The position numbers were made by a program, and so were the translations under genes. This document shows, in pieces, positions 1-9,712 of a DNA stretch of 64,000 nucleotides. The DNA is taken from contig NZ_LNYB01000080.1 of assembly GCF_001467625.1 (NCBI RefSeq), positions 277,801-341,800 on the forward strand. Reading direction: 5' to 3'. Position 1 is the stretch's first letter. Each line of letters starts with the position of its first letter. The DNA is from Legionella feeleii. Its GTDB lineage: Bacteria > Pseudomonadota > Gammaproteobacteria > Legionellales > Legionellaceae. The notes below the pieces were generated by a model. The model saw nothing but the letters and a program-made list of their open reading frames with translations, was not told the DNA's origin and ran no database searches.

Positions 1-382
1 TGAATAAATGAAGCCGTTTGCCATATCGATCAATCACTTCAGCAAGGCTAGGCAGAGTAGGGACCAATTTACGCAAAGCCGTAAAGCTTAGGTCTCTGAT
101 GGCGAGATCCTTACCCCAAAGCCGCGTTAGGGTAGGATCATGATTGACTACCAACACACCATCTGCTGTCGCATGAATATCAAGTTCTATACCCCAGCAT
201 CCTAAAGCCAAAGCACGTTCAAAGGCGGCGTCAGTATTTTCTATTAATTGCAGTTTCTTATCATGTGCACCCCGGTGGGCAATAAGGCAAACCTCTGATA
301 GTACGTTTTTATCTGGTTTTTTTCGTGGTAGAAAAGCAAAACAACAATCAACCGATTTTTCAATTAAATTAAGTATAGCCAT
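1..382 (-). CDS. Glycerophosphodiester phosphodiesterase, C-terminally truncated by the window edge
   Basis: Reading the minus strand from ATG at 382 gives 127 residues open to the window start. Near residue 36 is HRGAH, then the metal-binding E-x-D in GIELD (about E66/D68) and the general acid/base His in NHDPTL (about H81). These are the signature elements of the GDPD TIM-barrel family, which hydrolyses glycerophosphodiesters such as glycerophosphocholine to glycerol-3-phosphate and an alcohol. There is no signal peptide in the visible N-terminus, so a cytosolic UgpQ-like enzyme is more likely than a periplasmic GlpQ (inference). The remaining two thirds of the gene lie outside the window. 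Confidence 0.85.
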   Translation of the reverse strand, partial: MAILNLIEKSVDCCFAFLPRKKPDKNVLSEVCLIAHRGAHDKKLQLIENTDAAFERALALGCWGIELDIHATADGVLVVNHDPTLTRLWGKDLAIRDLSFTALRKLVPTLPSLAEVIDRYGKRLHLF

Positions 383-517
383 CTCATACGCCCGAAGAGT
401 ATCCACTAAAATTTTTACCAGACTTCACCTCATAGACAAAATTAATTGGTCTATTTTTAAGAGCAGGCCCAATAAAGATTGACAGCTTAACTGATCTTGA
501 GTATTTTAGCGACCTAT

Positions 518-604
518 GCCGAGGTGGTGGAATTGGTAGACACGCTAGCTTCAGGTGCTAGTGGGGGTGACCCCGTGGAGGTTCGAGTCCTCTTCTCGGT
601 ACCA
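518..604 (+). tRNA. tRNA-Leu (anticodon CAG)
   Basis: An 87-nt cloverleaf begins GCCGAGG and ends CTCGGTACCA, with CCA genomically encoded. The anticodon stem CTAGC/GCTAG encloses loop TTCAGGT, giving anticodon CAG (codon CUG). The long variable arm (GGGGGTGACCCC region) marks a class II tRNA, and the T-loop GTTCGAGTC is canonical. The first acceptor pair is a G-T wobble. It stands alone between two protein genes. Confidence 0.95.
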
Positions 605-742
605 TATTAATTTTAAACGTTTAAGCGCTCAAGAGCGCCTTCTCTCAAATAAAGTGATGTTTTTCTTCAGTAACTTTTAAAGTACACTATGCTTTTTTAA
701 AATTAATACGACAAGTCTCAAAAATATGGATATTTCTATATA

Positions 743-2209
743 ATGCACCTTACTTCTACCAGCAGCTGGAAGACATTACAGCAACATGCCGATGCTCGTA
801 AATTTAGACTATTAAGTGATTTTAACCCCAGCGTACATACCCAGGATTTTATGACGAAAACCTGTGGTATCCAACTTGATTATTCCTATCAACGTATCAC
901 TACAGAAACATTATCTTTTCTCTTTGATTTAGCCAAAGAGCGAGAGTTATTCACCAAAATAACAGGTCTGTTTCAAGGAGAAAAAGTTAATATAAGCGAA
1001 AACCGGCCCGCCTTGCATTCCGCGCTTCGAGCACCTGCTGGTACCCCTGTTTTTGTAGATGGACAGGATGTGATGCCTGAAATCTTGAAAGCACGCCAAA
1101 CTATACAGCATGTTGCAGAGAAGATTAGAAGCAAACAATGGCTTGGTTTTTCTGGGGAACCTATAAAAGATATCGTTAACATCGGCATAGGGGGATCAGA
1201 TTTAGGCCCTCGATTTTGCGTTAATGCCCTAAGAGAATATATTAGCCCTAGCCTGGGCCTACATTTTATATCAGACGCTGACCCCTCTAACTTTCAATAT
1301 GCACTTGGCCATTTAAAACCAGAAACCACCTTGTTTATTATCTCTTCAAAATCTTTTAGCACTCAAGAAACACTCTATAATGCTAAAAAAGCCATAGAAT
1401 GGCTAGGCAACAAACAATATGTGGCAAACCATGTAATCGCCGTAACAGCTAATCAGGAAAAGGCAGCTCAATATGGGATTAAGACTATTATTCCAATTTG
1501 GGAATGGGTAGGGGGGCGCTACTCACTGTGTTCCGCAATTAACTTAATCACAGCTATTGGCATCGGCTTTGAAATGTTTAGCGAGCTTCTTGCGGGAGCT
1601 CATGAGATGGATAACCATTTTCAATACAGTAATATTTCAACGAATTTACCCATACTTCTGGCACTTTTAGGCATCTGGAATAATAATTTTTTACACATTA
1701 ACAATTTACTCTTTTGGGTTTATTCCAAAAATCTTGAACTCTTTGTTCCCTATCTTCAACAACTCGACATGGAAAGCAATGGTAAATCTGTTGATATATA
1801 TGGACGTACAGTGAATTACAAAACTGGCCCTATCGTCTGGGGTGGCTTAGGGAATCAAGCGCAACATAGTTATTACCAATTACTATCTCAAGGCACACAT
1901 AAAGTTACAGCCGATTTTATTTCACTAAAACCAAATAACGGGCAACTTATTAATGAGCTATGTAATTTAAAGATAAATTTATTAGCTAAAGGTGAAACTG
2001 GTTTTGATAGTGCTTCTGATTTTACTCCCGGAAATATAACCATGAACCACCTTCATTTAGATTCGTGTTCACCCTATACTATCGGCGCGCTGGTTGCACT
2101 ATATGAACATAAAATTTTTGCGCAGGGTGTTATTTGGGGTATTAATCCCTTTGATCAACCAGGCGTTGCCAAGACCAAGCGTAAAGTGAATCATGCCACT
2201 GCGATTTAA
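743..2209 (+). CDS. pgi: Glucose-6-phosphate isomerase
   Basis: A 488-residue cytosolic enzyme interconverting glucose-6-phosphate and fructose-6-phosphate in glycolysis/gluconeogenesis. The family motifs are visible: the sugar-phosphate-binding stretch NIGIGGSDLGP (about residue 148), ISSKSFSTQET, the PGI signature region GGRYSLCSAIN, the MESNGKS motif and the C-terminal GVNPFDQPGV-like motif (here GINPFDQPGVA). Length is close to the shorter gammaproteobacterial forms. There is no clear ribosome-binding site before ATG743. Instead a 5-codon minicistron (ATG at 726) ends in a TAA that overlaps the pgi ATG (TAATG), so initiation may be coupled. Family assignment is firm. Confidence 0.97.
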   Translation: MHLTSTSSWKTLQQHADARKFRLLSDFNPSVHTQDFMTKTCGIQLDYSYQRITTETLSFLFDLAKERELFTKITGLFQGEKVNISENRPALHSALRAPAGTPVFVDGQDVMPEILKARQTIQHVAEKIRSKQWLGFSGEPIKDIVNIGIGGSDLGPRFCVNALREYISPSLGLHFISDADPSNFQYALGHLKPETTLFIISSKSFSTQETLYNAKKAIEWLGNKQYVANHVIAVTANQEKAAQYGIKTIIPIWEWVGGRYSLCSAINLITAIGIGFEMFSELLAGAHEMDNHFQYSNISTNLPILLALLGIWNNNFLHINNLLFWVYSKNLELFVPYLQQLDMESNGKSVDIYGRTVNYKTGPIVWGGLGNQAQHSYYQLLSQGTHKVTADFISLKPNNGQLINELCNLKINLLAKGETGFDSASDFTPGNITMNHLHLDSCSPYTIGALVALYEHKIFAQGVIWGINPFDQPGVAKTKRKVNHATAI

Positions 2210-2479
2210 AGAGTTTAAGAATTACCCGTTTCTTTTTTACTCCCCTCCTTAAAAAGCTAATGTTAAAAGAAGTGTTTTCTTGTAAGCTATATCTCCAGGA
2301 AATTCTGCACATAAAGCAAAACTTGGTGTTCTATTATTTTATCCAGCCTCAAGCAATATGTAGTATTAGCAACACAAAGGATTTAATGAAAACACGCTAA
2401 TTGCAGAAGTATTTATACATACAAATTTGTTCTAATTCAGCATGAATATCTTCCACACAAATCCTTGAGGACAACGGCT

Positions 2480-3841
2480 ATGATTATTTCAGTGTATGGT
2501 GCGGGATATGTCGGCTTGGTTTCTGCGGCATGTCTTGCAAAAATTGGGCATCAGGTTCTTTGTGTTGATATTCATACGCAGCGTATTCGTGATCTGCAAG
2601 AAGGTCGTTGCCCTCTTTATGAAGAACAACTCCCTGAGTTGATACAAGAACAATTGCAAAACGGCTGCTTACAATTTACCAGCTCGTTAACACAGGCAAT
2701 CCAGCAAAGCAGTTTGCATATAATTGCAACCGGAACTCCTGAGTTGCCTGACCAAAGTGCGGACTTATCCCAGGTATTCTCAGTAATTGATTCTTTTATT
2801 AATGAAATTTGCTCAGACGCAACATTAATAATCAAATCCACTGTCCCTGTAGGAACCGGCGATATTATACAACAGCGAATTTCTGATGGGTTATTGCGCC
2901 GCCATGCTTCCTATCGTGTTCAAGTTGTCTCCAACCCTGAATTTTTACGGGAGGGATGTGCTGTTAATGACTTTCTATATGCCGATCGGATTATAATTGG
3001 TGGAGAAAAATCTGCACTCATACCACTACAAGAGATGTATAAGCCACTGACAGATCAAGGGATCCCTCTTCTCTGTATGAGTAGACGCTCCGCTGAATTG
3101 ACGAAATACGCAGCCAACGCCATGCTTGCCTGCAGAATCAGTTTTATTAATCAAATTGGCAGTATTGCAGAAAAAATGGGGGCTCATATCGATGACATTC
3201 AACAAGGAATAGGGTTAGATCACCGTATTGGCCCCCATTTTTTACAGGCAGGCATTGGCTACGGCGGCTCATGTTTTCCCAAAGATACTCGCGCCTTACT
3301 GCACACGGCAAAAGCCATTCATGCCGAGACAAGCCTATTGGAAGCAATCGAGACTATTAATCAAGTACAAAAAAAATGGGCCATTGATATATTATTCAGG
3401 CATTTTGATCATGGCCTCCAGAATAAAACCATTGGCATCTGGGGGCTGGCCTTTAAACCAGGCACTGATGATATGCGGGAAGCAAGTAGTTTGGAGTTAA
3501 TACGTGCACTCCTTGAAGCTGGCGCAACTGTACGGGTCTATGATCCAGCGGCCATGGGCGCAGCAAAAATCCTTTTCACGGCAGAGTCCGCCATTGTATG
3601 GTGTGAAGATGCCGAGTCTGTTTTGAACCCCAACCTTGATGCGTTAGTCATTGCCACGGAATGGCCTGTATTTAAACAATTTCCCTTAGAGGTCTTATCA
3701 CAAGCCCTTAGAAAGGCCCCCCTCATCGATGGACGCAACTGTCTGGATTGGTACCGGGTACAAGAAGCGCAATTTGCCTGGTATTACTCTGTAGGAAGGC
3801 CTGTTCTCCGCAATGGGAACGTGTATGACAATCACCATTAA
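2480..3841 (+). CDS. udg: UDP-glucose 6-dehydrogenase
   Basis: A 453-residue NAD-dependent enzyme oxidising UDP-glucose to UDP-glucuronate for surface polysaccharides. The N-terminal Rossmann motif VYGAGYVG starts at residue 5. The catalytic cysteine lies in GYGGSCFPKDT (about C265), and the C-terminal UDP-binding domain includes GLAFKPGTDDMREASS. ATG2480 is preferred over the TTG 15 bp upstream because TGAGGA sits at ideal spacing before it. It follows pgi by 270 bp, consistent with a sugar-nucleotide theme, but no operon is obvious. Length matches the family. Confidence 0.95.
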   Translation: MIISVYGAGYVGLVSAACLAKIGHQVLCVDIHTQRIRDLQEGRCPLYEEQLPELIQEQLQNGCLQFTSSLTQAIQQSSLHIIATGTPELPDQSADLSQVFSVIDSFINEICSDATLIIKSTVPVGTGDIIQQRISDGLLRRHASYRVQVVSNPEFLREGCAVNDFLYADRIIIGGEKSALIPLQEMYKPLTDQGIPLLCMSRRSAELTKYAANAMLACRISFINQIGSIAEKMGAHIDDIQQGIGLDHRIGPHFLQAGIGYGGSCFPKDTRALLHTAKAIHAETSLLEAIETINQVQKKWAIDILFRHFDHGLQNKTIGIWGLAFKPGTDDMREASSLELIRALLEAGATVRVYDPAAMGAAKILFTAESAIVWCEDAESVLNPNLDALVIATEWPVFKQFPLEVLSQALRKAPLIDGRNCLDWYRVQEAQFAWYYSVGRPVLRNGNVYDNHH

Positions 3842-3986
3842 AAACACTGCTTTTCAGTGAAAAGACCAGGATTACACACTTTTACCATTAGGGTTTGACA
3901 TAGGTCCCGCAGGCATTTCCCCGTTGGGTCCGACTCTAAGCCCCCTGGGACCATCAATTCGATAGAATGCCAAGGGACGTGCTCAA

Positions 3987-4589
3987 TTAATACTGTAGAT
4001 TGCCCGATGGTGTTAGCCCTGCCGACATGTCTTGTTCGAATTCAGCAAGCATATTTGTTTTACCCCATAATGGACCATAATAGGCATTCATTTTGAAAAA
4101 ACCCAGGTTAAATATATTGGTATAGGAAATATTTACCGCATCCTGAATTGAATGGAGTTTATCAAACCTATCGGTGCGATCATTATCGTATTCATCCTTT
4201 AAGTCTATCGGATTATTAGCCCCTGGATACGGTCCATACCAAGTCCATATTTCGGATTGATAACGTATTAATGTTCCCAGATCAGAAAAATCTGCCCGGG
4301 ACAATTTTCTCATGTTTTCCCCGCCATTCTCCTGGTCAACACGAGTAACCCCAGGTTTTGATATAGCTTCTTTCAACGTAATTAAATCATCGAGTCGCTG
4401 AACTGCCAACCTAATTTGAGTAGCTTTTTCCTGACTGAATTTGTCTCCCGCACGCACCAGCTTTTCAATTTGGGTTTGACATTTCGCGCTTATAATTGGA
4501 AACCAGGTTTGACGGGCTATTGTCCCGGTATTTACGTGAGAGGCCCTGATATTTATTGTATGCGTTTTCGATACCATACCTTTTTGCAT
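3987..4589 (-). CDS. Hypothetical protein, about 200 residues
   Basis: I do not recognise this protein. The start at 4589 (MQKGMVSKTH) is chosen because AAGGA lies 7 nt upstream on the minus strand; an in-frame ATG at 4655 would add 22 residues but has no ribosome-binding site. The protein is soluble, without signal peptide or membrane segments. It has a charged helical middle and an aromatic, Asn/Tyr-rich C-terminal third (WTWYGPYPGANN, then FFKMNAYYGPLWG). It stands alone, convergent with udg and co-directional with psd. It could be a lineage-specific secreted or effector-type protein, but nothing in the sequence proves that. Confidence 0.6.
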   Translation of the reverse strand: MQKGMVSKTHTINIRASHVNTGTIARQTWFPIISAKCQTQIEKLVRAGDKFSQEKATQIRLAVQRLDDLITLKEAISKPGVTRVDQENGGENMRKLSRADFSDLGTLIRYQSEIWTWYGPYPGANNPIDLKDEYDNDRTDRFDKLHSIQDAVNISYTNIFNLGFFKMNAYYGPLWGKTNMLAEFEQDMSAGLTPSGNLQY

Positions 4590-4778
4590 TTTGATTTCCT
4601 TATCTTGCGTGGGGGAGAATTTAAATACTCTTGGATGTTGAGGTACAAAATCCATAGAAGTCTATACGCAGCATGCCTGGCAATAATCTAGAGCACTGGG
4701 GCGGCTGGATTTTAACATTCTAAAATTGGCAATTCAACTATCATTATCTGGTCAGGCGTTTTCTGCACTGTAACCTAT

Positions 4779-5633
4779 CTAATCCTTCATTACAGCCAAA
4801 GATTCGCCATAACGAATGCTTGTTCCGGCACGCAGAGTATCCAGCCAATCCACACGCCGACCATCAGCAAATAAAAGCACCACCGTTGAACCCAATTTAA
4901 AATAGCCCATTTCGTCACCTTGCCGTATACTTTTACTGGTGGTGATTTGATTGGCGGAAAAATATTGTTTTTCCACTGAACGCTTGATATCCCCACTCCA
5001 GCGGGTACCAATAGCGCCTACAATTGTTGCACCGACCAGAACCATTGCCATCAAACCAGCCCGGGTATCAAAAAAAGCAACTAACCGCTCATTACGAGCA
5101 AACAATTGAGGTATAACACGCACAGTAGTAGGCTGGACAGAAAATAATTTTCCCGGCACATAAATCATTTCTCTTAACGTTGCATCAATAGGTATATGAA
5201 TGCGGTGATAATCCTTTGGTGACAAATAAAGCGTGGCGAACCGCCCTTGTGAGAATTGCCCGCTTACGCTTTCTTCACAGGCTAATAACTCTGTTGTCGT
5301 GTAATAGCGCCCTTTGGCCTGGAAGATCTGTCCTTTTTCGATAGCCCCCAACTCACTGATAGCCCCATCTACGGGAGAAATAATATCGGCTTTGGCAAAA
5401 GGTCGGCATTCAGGCTTTAAATGACGAATAAAAAAGTCATTAAAACAAGCGTAATTATTGGGATTTTCTTCTCTTGCCTCTTTCATATCCACACCATATT
5501 TTTGAATAAACCACCGAATCAGCGTATTTTTAATGGCAGGAGTACGTACATTCGCCAAGAAGCCAGCCAAATGAGTAAGAGCCGGTTTTGGTATCAAATA
5601 TTGGGGCAACGTTTTTAAATAATCATTAACCAT
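4779..5633 (-). CDS. psd: Phosphatidylserine decarboxylase proenzyme
   Basis: A 284-residue membrane-associated, pyruvoyl-dependent enzyme converting phosphatidylserine to phosphatidylethanolamine. The catalytic Asp is in SPVDGAIS (D89), the His in [11 protein letters not shown] (H143/H146), and the self-cleaving LGST motif is at residues 247-250, where Ser249 becomes the pyruvoyl group. A longer frame from a TTG at 5738 would overlap the upstream effector-like gene; ATG5633 gives the N-terminus typical of the family ([15 protein letters not shown]). No strong ribosome-binding site is seen before ATG5633. The gene lies 95 bp downstream of the kinase-like gene on the same strand, so co-transcription is possible. 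Confidence 0.95.
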   Translation of the reverse strand: MVNDYLKTLPQYLIPKPALTHLAGFLANVRTPAIKNTLIRWFIQKYGVDMKEAREENPNNYACFNDFFIRHLKPECRPFAKADIISPVDGAISELGAIEKGQIFQAKGRYYTTTELLACEESVSGQFSQGRFATLYLSPKDYHRIHIPIDATLREMIYVPGKLFSVQPTTVRVIPQLFARNERLVAFFDTRAGLMAMVLVGATIVGAIGTRWSGDIKRSVEKQYFSANQITTSKSIRQGDEMGYFKLGSTVVLLFADGRRVDWLDTLRAGTSIRYGESLAVMKD

Positions 5634-5728
5634 AGGAAACAAGTAAAATAAAATCAGTTGCGAATAATACCGTGAAAGACCGTCATTATCATAGCCTTGA
5701 TAGTTAAATGATAGATTTCCACTTGATG

Positions 5729-8410
5729 TTATTGGCAAGATGATACGACATTGGCTGTCTTTTCATTCATTTTCTTATAAATTTCTGCGTACGCTTCCAA
5801 CGAATTAAGAAAAACCTGCATATTCAGCTTATCCATTTTCATTATCGTACTGTATCCTGGTGGGAATTCATTTCTATAACGACTAAAATCTTCCTGCATT
5901 GCCTTAATAACTCTTTTAAATAAGAACGTGTTTAATGAATTCTCATTTACCTTTCCATTGGCAAAAATATTGGCAAGAACTTGACGATTACTCGGACCCT
6001 GCTGGTCATAAAGATAACCTCGTACCTCCGGTCCCCTTCTTTTCTGACTTAGAAAATTAAGCCTGTAAGGTTCATATTCTCCCAGGGCGGCTTCAACCAT
6101 TTTTTGAAAAGCGCTTACATCCATACTGTTAATCCATCTATAGACCGCGCTATTAAATTGGGCCATATTTTTATGAGTATAAACATGCGTAAAACGCCCC
6201 TCTTCTCGTGCGTACTTTGTTGCGCTACAAGTATAAGCGAGTGCATCAAACTCACCGCGCTCACAAGCATCACGCACCCCCATAAGATTGACATCCACTT
6301 GACCAATAGTGTCTTTGAGCATTTCAGGGATCAAATGAGTAATGAGCAGCGTATTCAAAGAGGTGGTTTCATGTCCACCTACACTTAAAATAGAAGCCAG
6401 GCAATTAGCGCCATCGTCATCACAGTCTTTTAAATAAAGCTGCACCTCTTCAGCTCGTGTACGGTTTGCTACGATATTCCATGGACTGGGTTGATAGCAT
6501 TCTTTAATAATTGCCAAAATATGGCCTTCAAGAATCTTTTTATCCAGCGCATTAGCCCAATCAAATAAAGCACTTAAACAAGCATTAACGATTTCCTCTT
6601 CCGTATGGGAGCGCTTCAGTAAAGCAGGATAATCGTATCTTACGCTAGTGAACAACTCTGCATCGGTAGAACGCAAATGACGTTGAAAATGCAATCCACC
6701 ATAGTAACGCTGTAACTCTTCAACAATTTTAACAAATTTAAACGCCCAGGTACTTCTACCGAAAGTCTTATAAATATCCTTTTCATGGTCTCTGATTATT
6801 TTTGCTAAATCATCACAAAAAGCCTGATTATTTTCTATCGTCAGTTCAGTTAAATTTAAACGATAGTACTGATGAGCACATTTACTTAATTGCTCAATAA
6901 ATTGTTCCAGAATATATAACCCCTGACGTAAGCTACTATTTGAATCGCATTCTATCCGCCTTGATTCACTAAGAGAGGGTGTTTCACCAAGGAGCTGCCA
7001 AGCTTCTGTTAATGAGCTCAACTCATCGATCATCACCGACTCACCTAGTTCTAAAGGCATGGACTCCGTTGACAAATTATTGGCCAATTCATGAGCTAAA
7101 ATACGCGCCTCAAGAATAATGTTATTCAATTGAAGTACATGAGCATCGCGCCAGATTTTATGGTAGCGCTGCTCCAGCGTTTCCAAATTGTATCGCCCCT
7201 CGGGTCCTACACAATAGGCATCCAAAGGGCTTGCATCACCGGTTTCTGGAGTTATGGTTGTAGTAGTGGATTTCTTCGATTGGTACTGGCTCCAACAATG
7301 ATCCATCCTTTTATTTTGACACGTTGCCCACCCCTTAATCTCATGATAAACCGACGGTCTATTACGCAAAAAACTGCTAAAAGAGACGACAGGCACACCA
7401 CTTTTGTTCTTATCACAGCCAATATAGAACACTACAGCTCGATAAAACTCATCATATTGCTCTTGTAAAACTGCCATCATATGATCAATAAATAATTGCT
7501 TGTCAGCTTGTTCCGTAAATAATTTAGGGTGGCTTTTTTGCAGTTTCTCTTTCTTTTCATCGCCAAGAGAAAAATAATCTAAAGGTAAATCGCCCAGATA
7601 CTCTTCTAAACGCACACGCAATACATTGGGGTCAAAAGTGAGCAATTCCTTCAATAATGCAGCAAAAAGCTGCTCTTGAAAATGAACCGTCTTCTCATTA
7701 ATTTCTGTAGACGGATTCTCGGCTAAGGCTTGAAATGCAGCGTAAGACATGCAACGTTTATTAACATTAAGATTGCCTGGGAGTGCATTAGAAGGCCAAT
7801 GTGTTCTATCGTCAAGGATTGGAAAATTATCCAAATTGGTCGACTTTAACCTCATCCCTTTTTCCGGCGCCTCCTTGAGAATGCCATCAATCAAGCGTTG
7901 GCCTTTAATAATGGAAGTGATATGGTAAAGAAACATATCCCAGTCAATCATGCCGACGAGGCCAATATTACCAGGATGACGATCATCACATTTGTAGTGG
8001 AAGGCAGCGACCAGCCATTCAACGACATTGTAACGCAGTAACGAAGCCACAGAAGGGCATACCTGCTCCCTCTTTTGTGGATCAGCAGGAATTGTTTCCA
8101 GTGAACAAAGCAAGGGTTTAAAGTTGGTTAAACTAATCGATATTGAACCTACAATTTTGCCCTCATCATCAAAAACAAGACGATCTTCCGCTGCACGATC
8201 ACCGAGTGCAAGACGAAGCGCTACACTGATAGCGACAGAGTACTTGGCAAGTAAGGGTGGATAGGTGCTATCCAAAGGTTTAAAAAATCCGGTCTTTGTT
8301 TGGCCATCAACATCAACAAATTCAACTTCCGAAACCTCATGACCAGAGGGCGTTGTAGCTCCCAAAAATTTTAACTGTTGATAACGTAACGCCTTCACTG
8401 GCAGGGTCAT
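5729..8410 (-). CDS. Large protein with PI3/PI4-kinase-like N-terminal domain, candidate Dot/Icm effector
   Basis: 893 residues, with no signal peptide or clear membrane helices. The first 170 residues resemble an atypical or phosphoinositide kinase: a candidate ATP-binding Lys in TGFFKPL (K44), a hydrophobic helix with [11 protein letters not shown], then CDDRHPGNI (residues 141-149), which matches the DRHxxN catalytic loop, followed by MIDWD (residues 154-158) in the place of the metal-binding IDFG. The remaining 700 residues are mostly helical and charged and I do not recognise them. The C-terminal tail is Glu/Lys/Ser-rich with a Val pair, compatible with a Dot/Icm signal. AAGGA precedes ATG8410. 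The effector role is inference from architecture and genus; the kinase-like motif is seen directly. Confidence 0.75.
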   Translation of the reverse strand: MTLPVKALRYQQLKFLGATTPSGHEVSEVEFVDVDGQTKTGFFKPLDSTYPPLLAKYSVAISVALRLALGDRAAEDRLVFDDEGKIVGSISISLTNFKPLLCSLETIPADPQKREQVCPSVASLLRYNVVEWLVAAFHYKCDDRHPGNIGLVGMIDWDMFLYHITSIIKGQRLIDGILKEAPEKGMRLKSTNLDNFPILDDRTHWPSNALPGNLNVNKRCMSYAAFQALAENPSTEINEKTVHFQEQLFAALLKELLTFDPNVLRVRLEEYLGDLPLDYFSLGDEKKEKLQKSHPKLFTEQADKQLFIDHMMAVLQEQYDEFYRAVVFYIGCDKNKSGVPVVSFSSFLRNRPSVYHEIKGWATCQNKRMDHCWSQYQSKKSTTTTITPETGDASPLDAYCVGPEGRYNLETLEQRYHKIWRDAHVLQLNNIILEARILAHELANNLSTESMPLELGESVMIDELSSLTEAWQLLGETPSLSESRRIECDSNSSLRQGLYILEQFIEQLSKCAHQYYRLNLTELTIENNQAFCDDLAKIIRDHEKDIYKTFGRSTWAFKFVKIVEELQRYYGGLHFQRHLRSTDAELFTSVRYDYPALLKRSHTEEEIVNACLSALFDWANALDKKILEGHILAIIKECYQPSPWNIVANRTRAEEVQLYLKDCDDDGANCLASILSVGGHETTSLNTLLITHLIPEMLKDTIGQVDVNLMGVRDACERGEFDALAYTCSATKYAREEGRFTHVYTHKNMAQFNSAVYRWINSMDVSAFQKMVEAALGEYEPYRLNFLSQKRRGPEVRGYLYDQQGPSNRQVLANIFANGKVNENSLNTFLFKRVIKAMQEDFSRYRNEFPPGYSTIMKMDKLNMQVFLNSLEAYAEIYKKMNEKTANVVSSCQ

Positions 8411-8847
8411 TGATCCATTCCTTAGAGTCCGATTCCAGAGGAATATTCATATTAAGCAGAAATGGACACCCAGTTCAATGGTATTATTATGACAATATTG
8501 AGTCGTCATAAATTAATTTGATGATTTAATGGACTCGTTGAATTGCCTTTTTGAGTTATAAAAAGTCTTTGTGGATTTAAATTTAACTTTAAGGATAGCA
8601 AAATCATCTAAGGTTTAATTTCCAATTAATAGGACTTAAAAAAAAACAATTAATTTAAAATTTAAACCTCAAGCTGCTCTTAATTTCCGTTAATAGAATT
8701 TGCTTAAGAAATCATTCTTATCGTCATCCGATACTATCAACTCAAAGATTCCTATCGCAGGCATAGTCATATAAGATAAGTACTAGAAATCAAGGTAGAT
8801 AACCCGACCTGACTCAGGACAGTTGTTATTAAAAAGGGACGTACTTT
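8411..8847. other. 437-bp intergenic region between divergent genes
   Basis: AT-rich spacer between the minus-strand kinase-like gene and the plus-strand carotenoid-type gene. Apart from the promoter-like pair at 8449-8478 and a short CCTGA/TCAGG dyad near 8810, I see no RNA gene, repeat or ORF that I can support. Confidence 0.5.
8449..8478 (-). promoter_or_regulatory. Putative sigma70 promoter for the kinase-like gene
   Basis: On the minus strand TTGAAC (8478-8473) and TAATAT (8454-8449) are separated by 18 bp and lie about 40 bp upstream of the start codon at 8410. The match is moderate; no transcript evidence. Confidence 0.4.
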
Positions 8848-9699
8848 ATGATTAACAAACAAAACCCTATGGAAGGCTTTAATCCAGTCAGATGGGCATT
8901 TATTGTTATTTATCTTATTCTTACTGTTGCCTCCGTTTTTTGGCATTCCCCACTGGCTTGGGATATTGTACCCATCGTACTCGTCTTTTCTATTTTTATT
9001 GCTGTCTCACTACATGGCAAAGAACGTTACGGGATGAAGAATCTGCTGATATTTTTTATCATTACCTGGTTTGTCAGTCATTTTTTCGAGGCCCTTAGCA
9101 TTCAAACCGGTTTTCCTTTTAGTTATTACCACTACGATAAATTAGCGGGGCCACGTTTATTTCAAGTCCCTCTTATTATCATGTTGGCTTATTTTGGAAC
9201 TGGTTATGCTTCCTGGATTTTATCCCATATATTGCTCGATCAATACGCCAAGAGGCTTCAAGGGAAACAAATCTTTTTAATCCCCTTGATTGCAGCATTC
9301 ATCATGGTTATGTGGGATCTCTGCATGGATCCATTGGCATCCACTGTTGGTTCCTTATGGGTATGGAAAGAGGCAGGCAGTTATTTTGGTGTCCCTTTAA
9401 AAAATTATTTTGGCTGGTTTCTGGTCGTTTATCTTATTTTTCAATTTTTTGCTCTTTACATTGCTAAATATGATCTTGAACAAGCAAGCAAAATAAATGT
9501 CTTTTCTAATCGATTCTTCTGGTTGGAAGCCGTGGCAATTTATGGGATCCAAAGTTTGATACAAATACTGGAACCTTTCAGTGCCTCAAGTCATATGGAA
9601 ATTTATGGGCCCATCGCTTTAATTACTATTTTAACGATGATGTTCGTAACCTTACTGTCCTATCTGAGTATTAAAAATAATAGCCACTTAAAAGGCTAA
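8848..9699 (+). CDS. Carotenoid biosynthesis-type membrane protein (DUF422/CruF-like)
   Basis: 283 residues with about seven hydrophobic segments, so an inner-membrane protein. It carries hallmarks of the Caroten_synth (DUF422) family: an early FxEALSIQTGFPF-like motif (here HFFEALSIQTGFPFSYYHY), MWDLCMDPLAS in the centre and the GSYFGVPLKNYFGWF motif. CruF members hydrate lycopene-type ends, but many proteobacterial members have no tested function, and no carotenoid genes are adjacent. An AAGGGA element precedes ATG8848. Product class is confident; substrate is unknown. Confidence 0.85.
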   Translation: MINKQNPMEGFNPVRWAFIVIYLILTVASVFWHSPLAWDIVPIVLVFSIFIAVSLHGKERYGMKNLLIFFIITWFVSHFFEALSIQTGFPFSYYHYDKLAGPRLFQVPLIIMLAYFGTGYASWILSHILLDQYAKRLQGKQIFLIPLIAAFIMVMWDLCMDPLASTVGSLWVWKEAGSYFGVPLKNYFGWFLVVYLIFQFFALYIAKYDLEQASKINVFSNRFFWLEAVAIYGIQSLIQILEPFSASSHMEIYGPIALITILTMMFVTLLSYLSIKNNSHLKG

Positions 9700-9712
9700 T
9701 ATCTTGCCGCTA

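Noticed and set aside
8676..8700. Two TTAAT motifs resembling a PmrA box
   Set aside because: The repeat spacing is 10 bp instead of 11, the half-sites match poorly beyond TTAAT, and no effector start lies at the right distance and strand.
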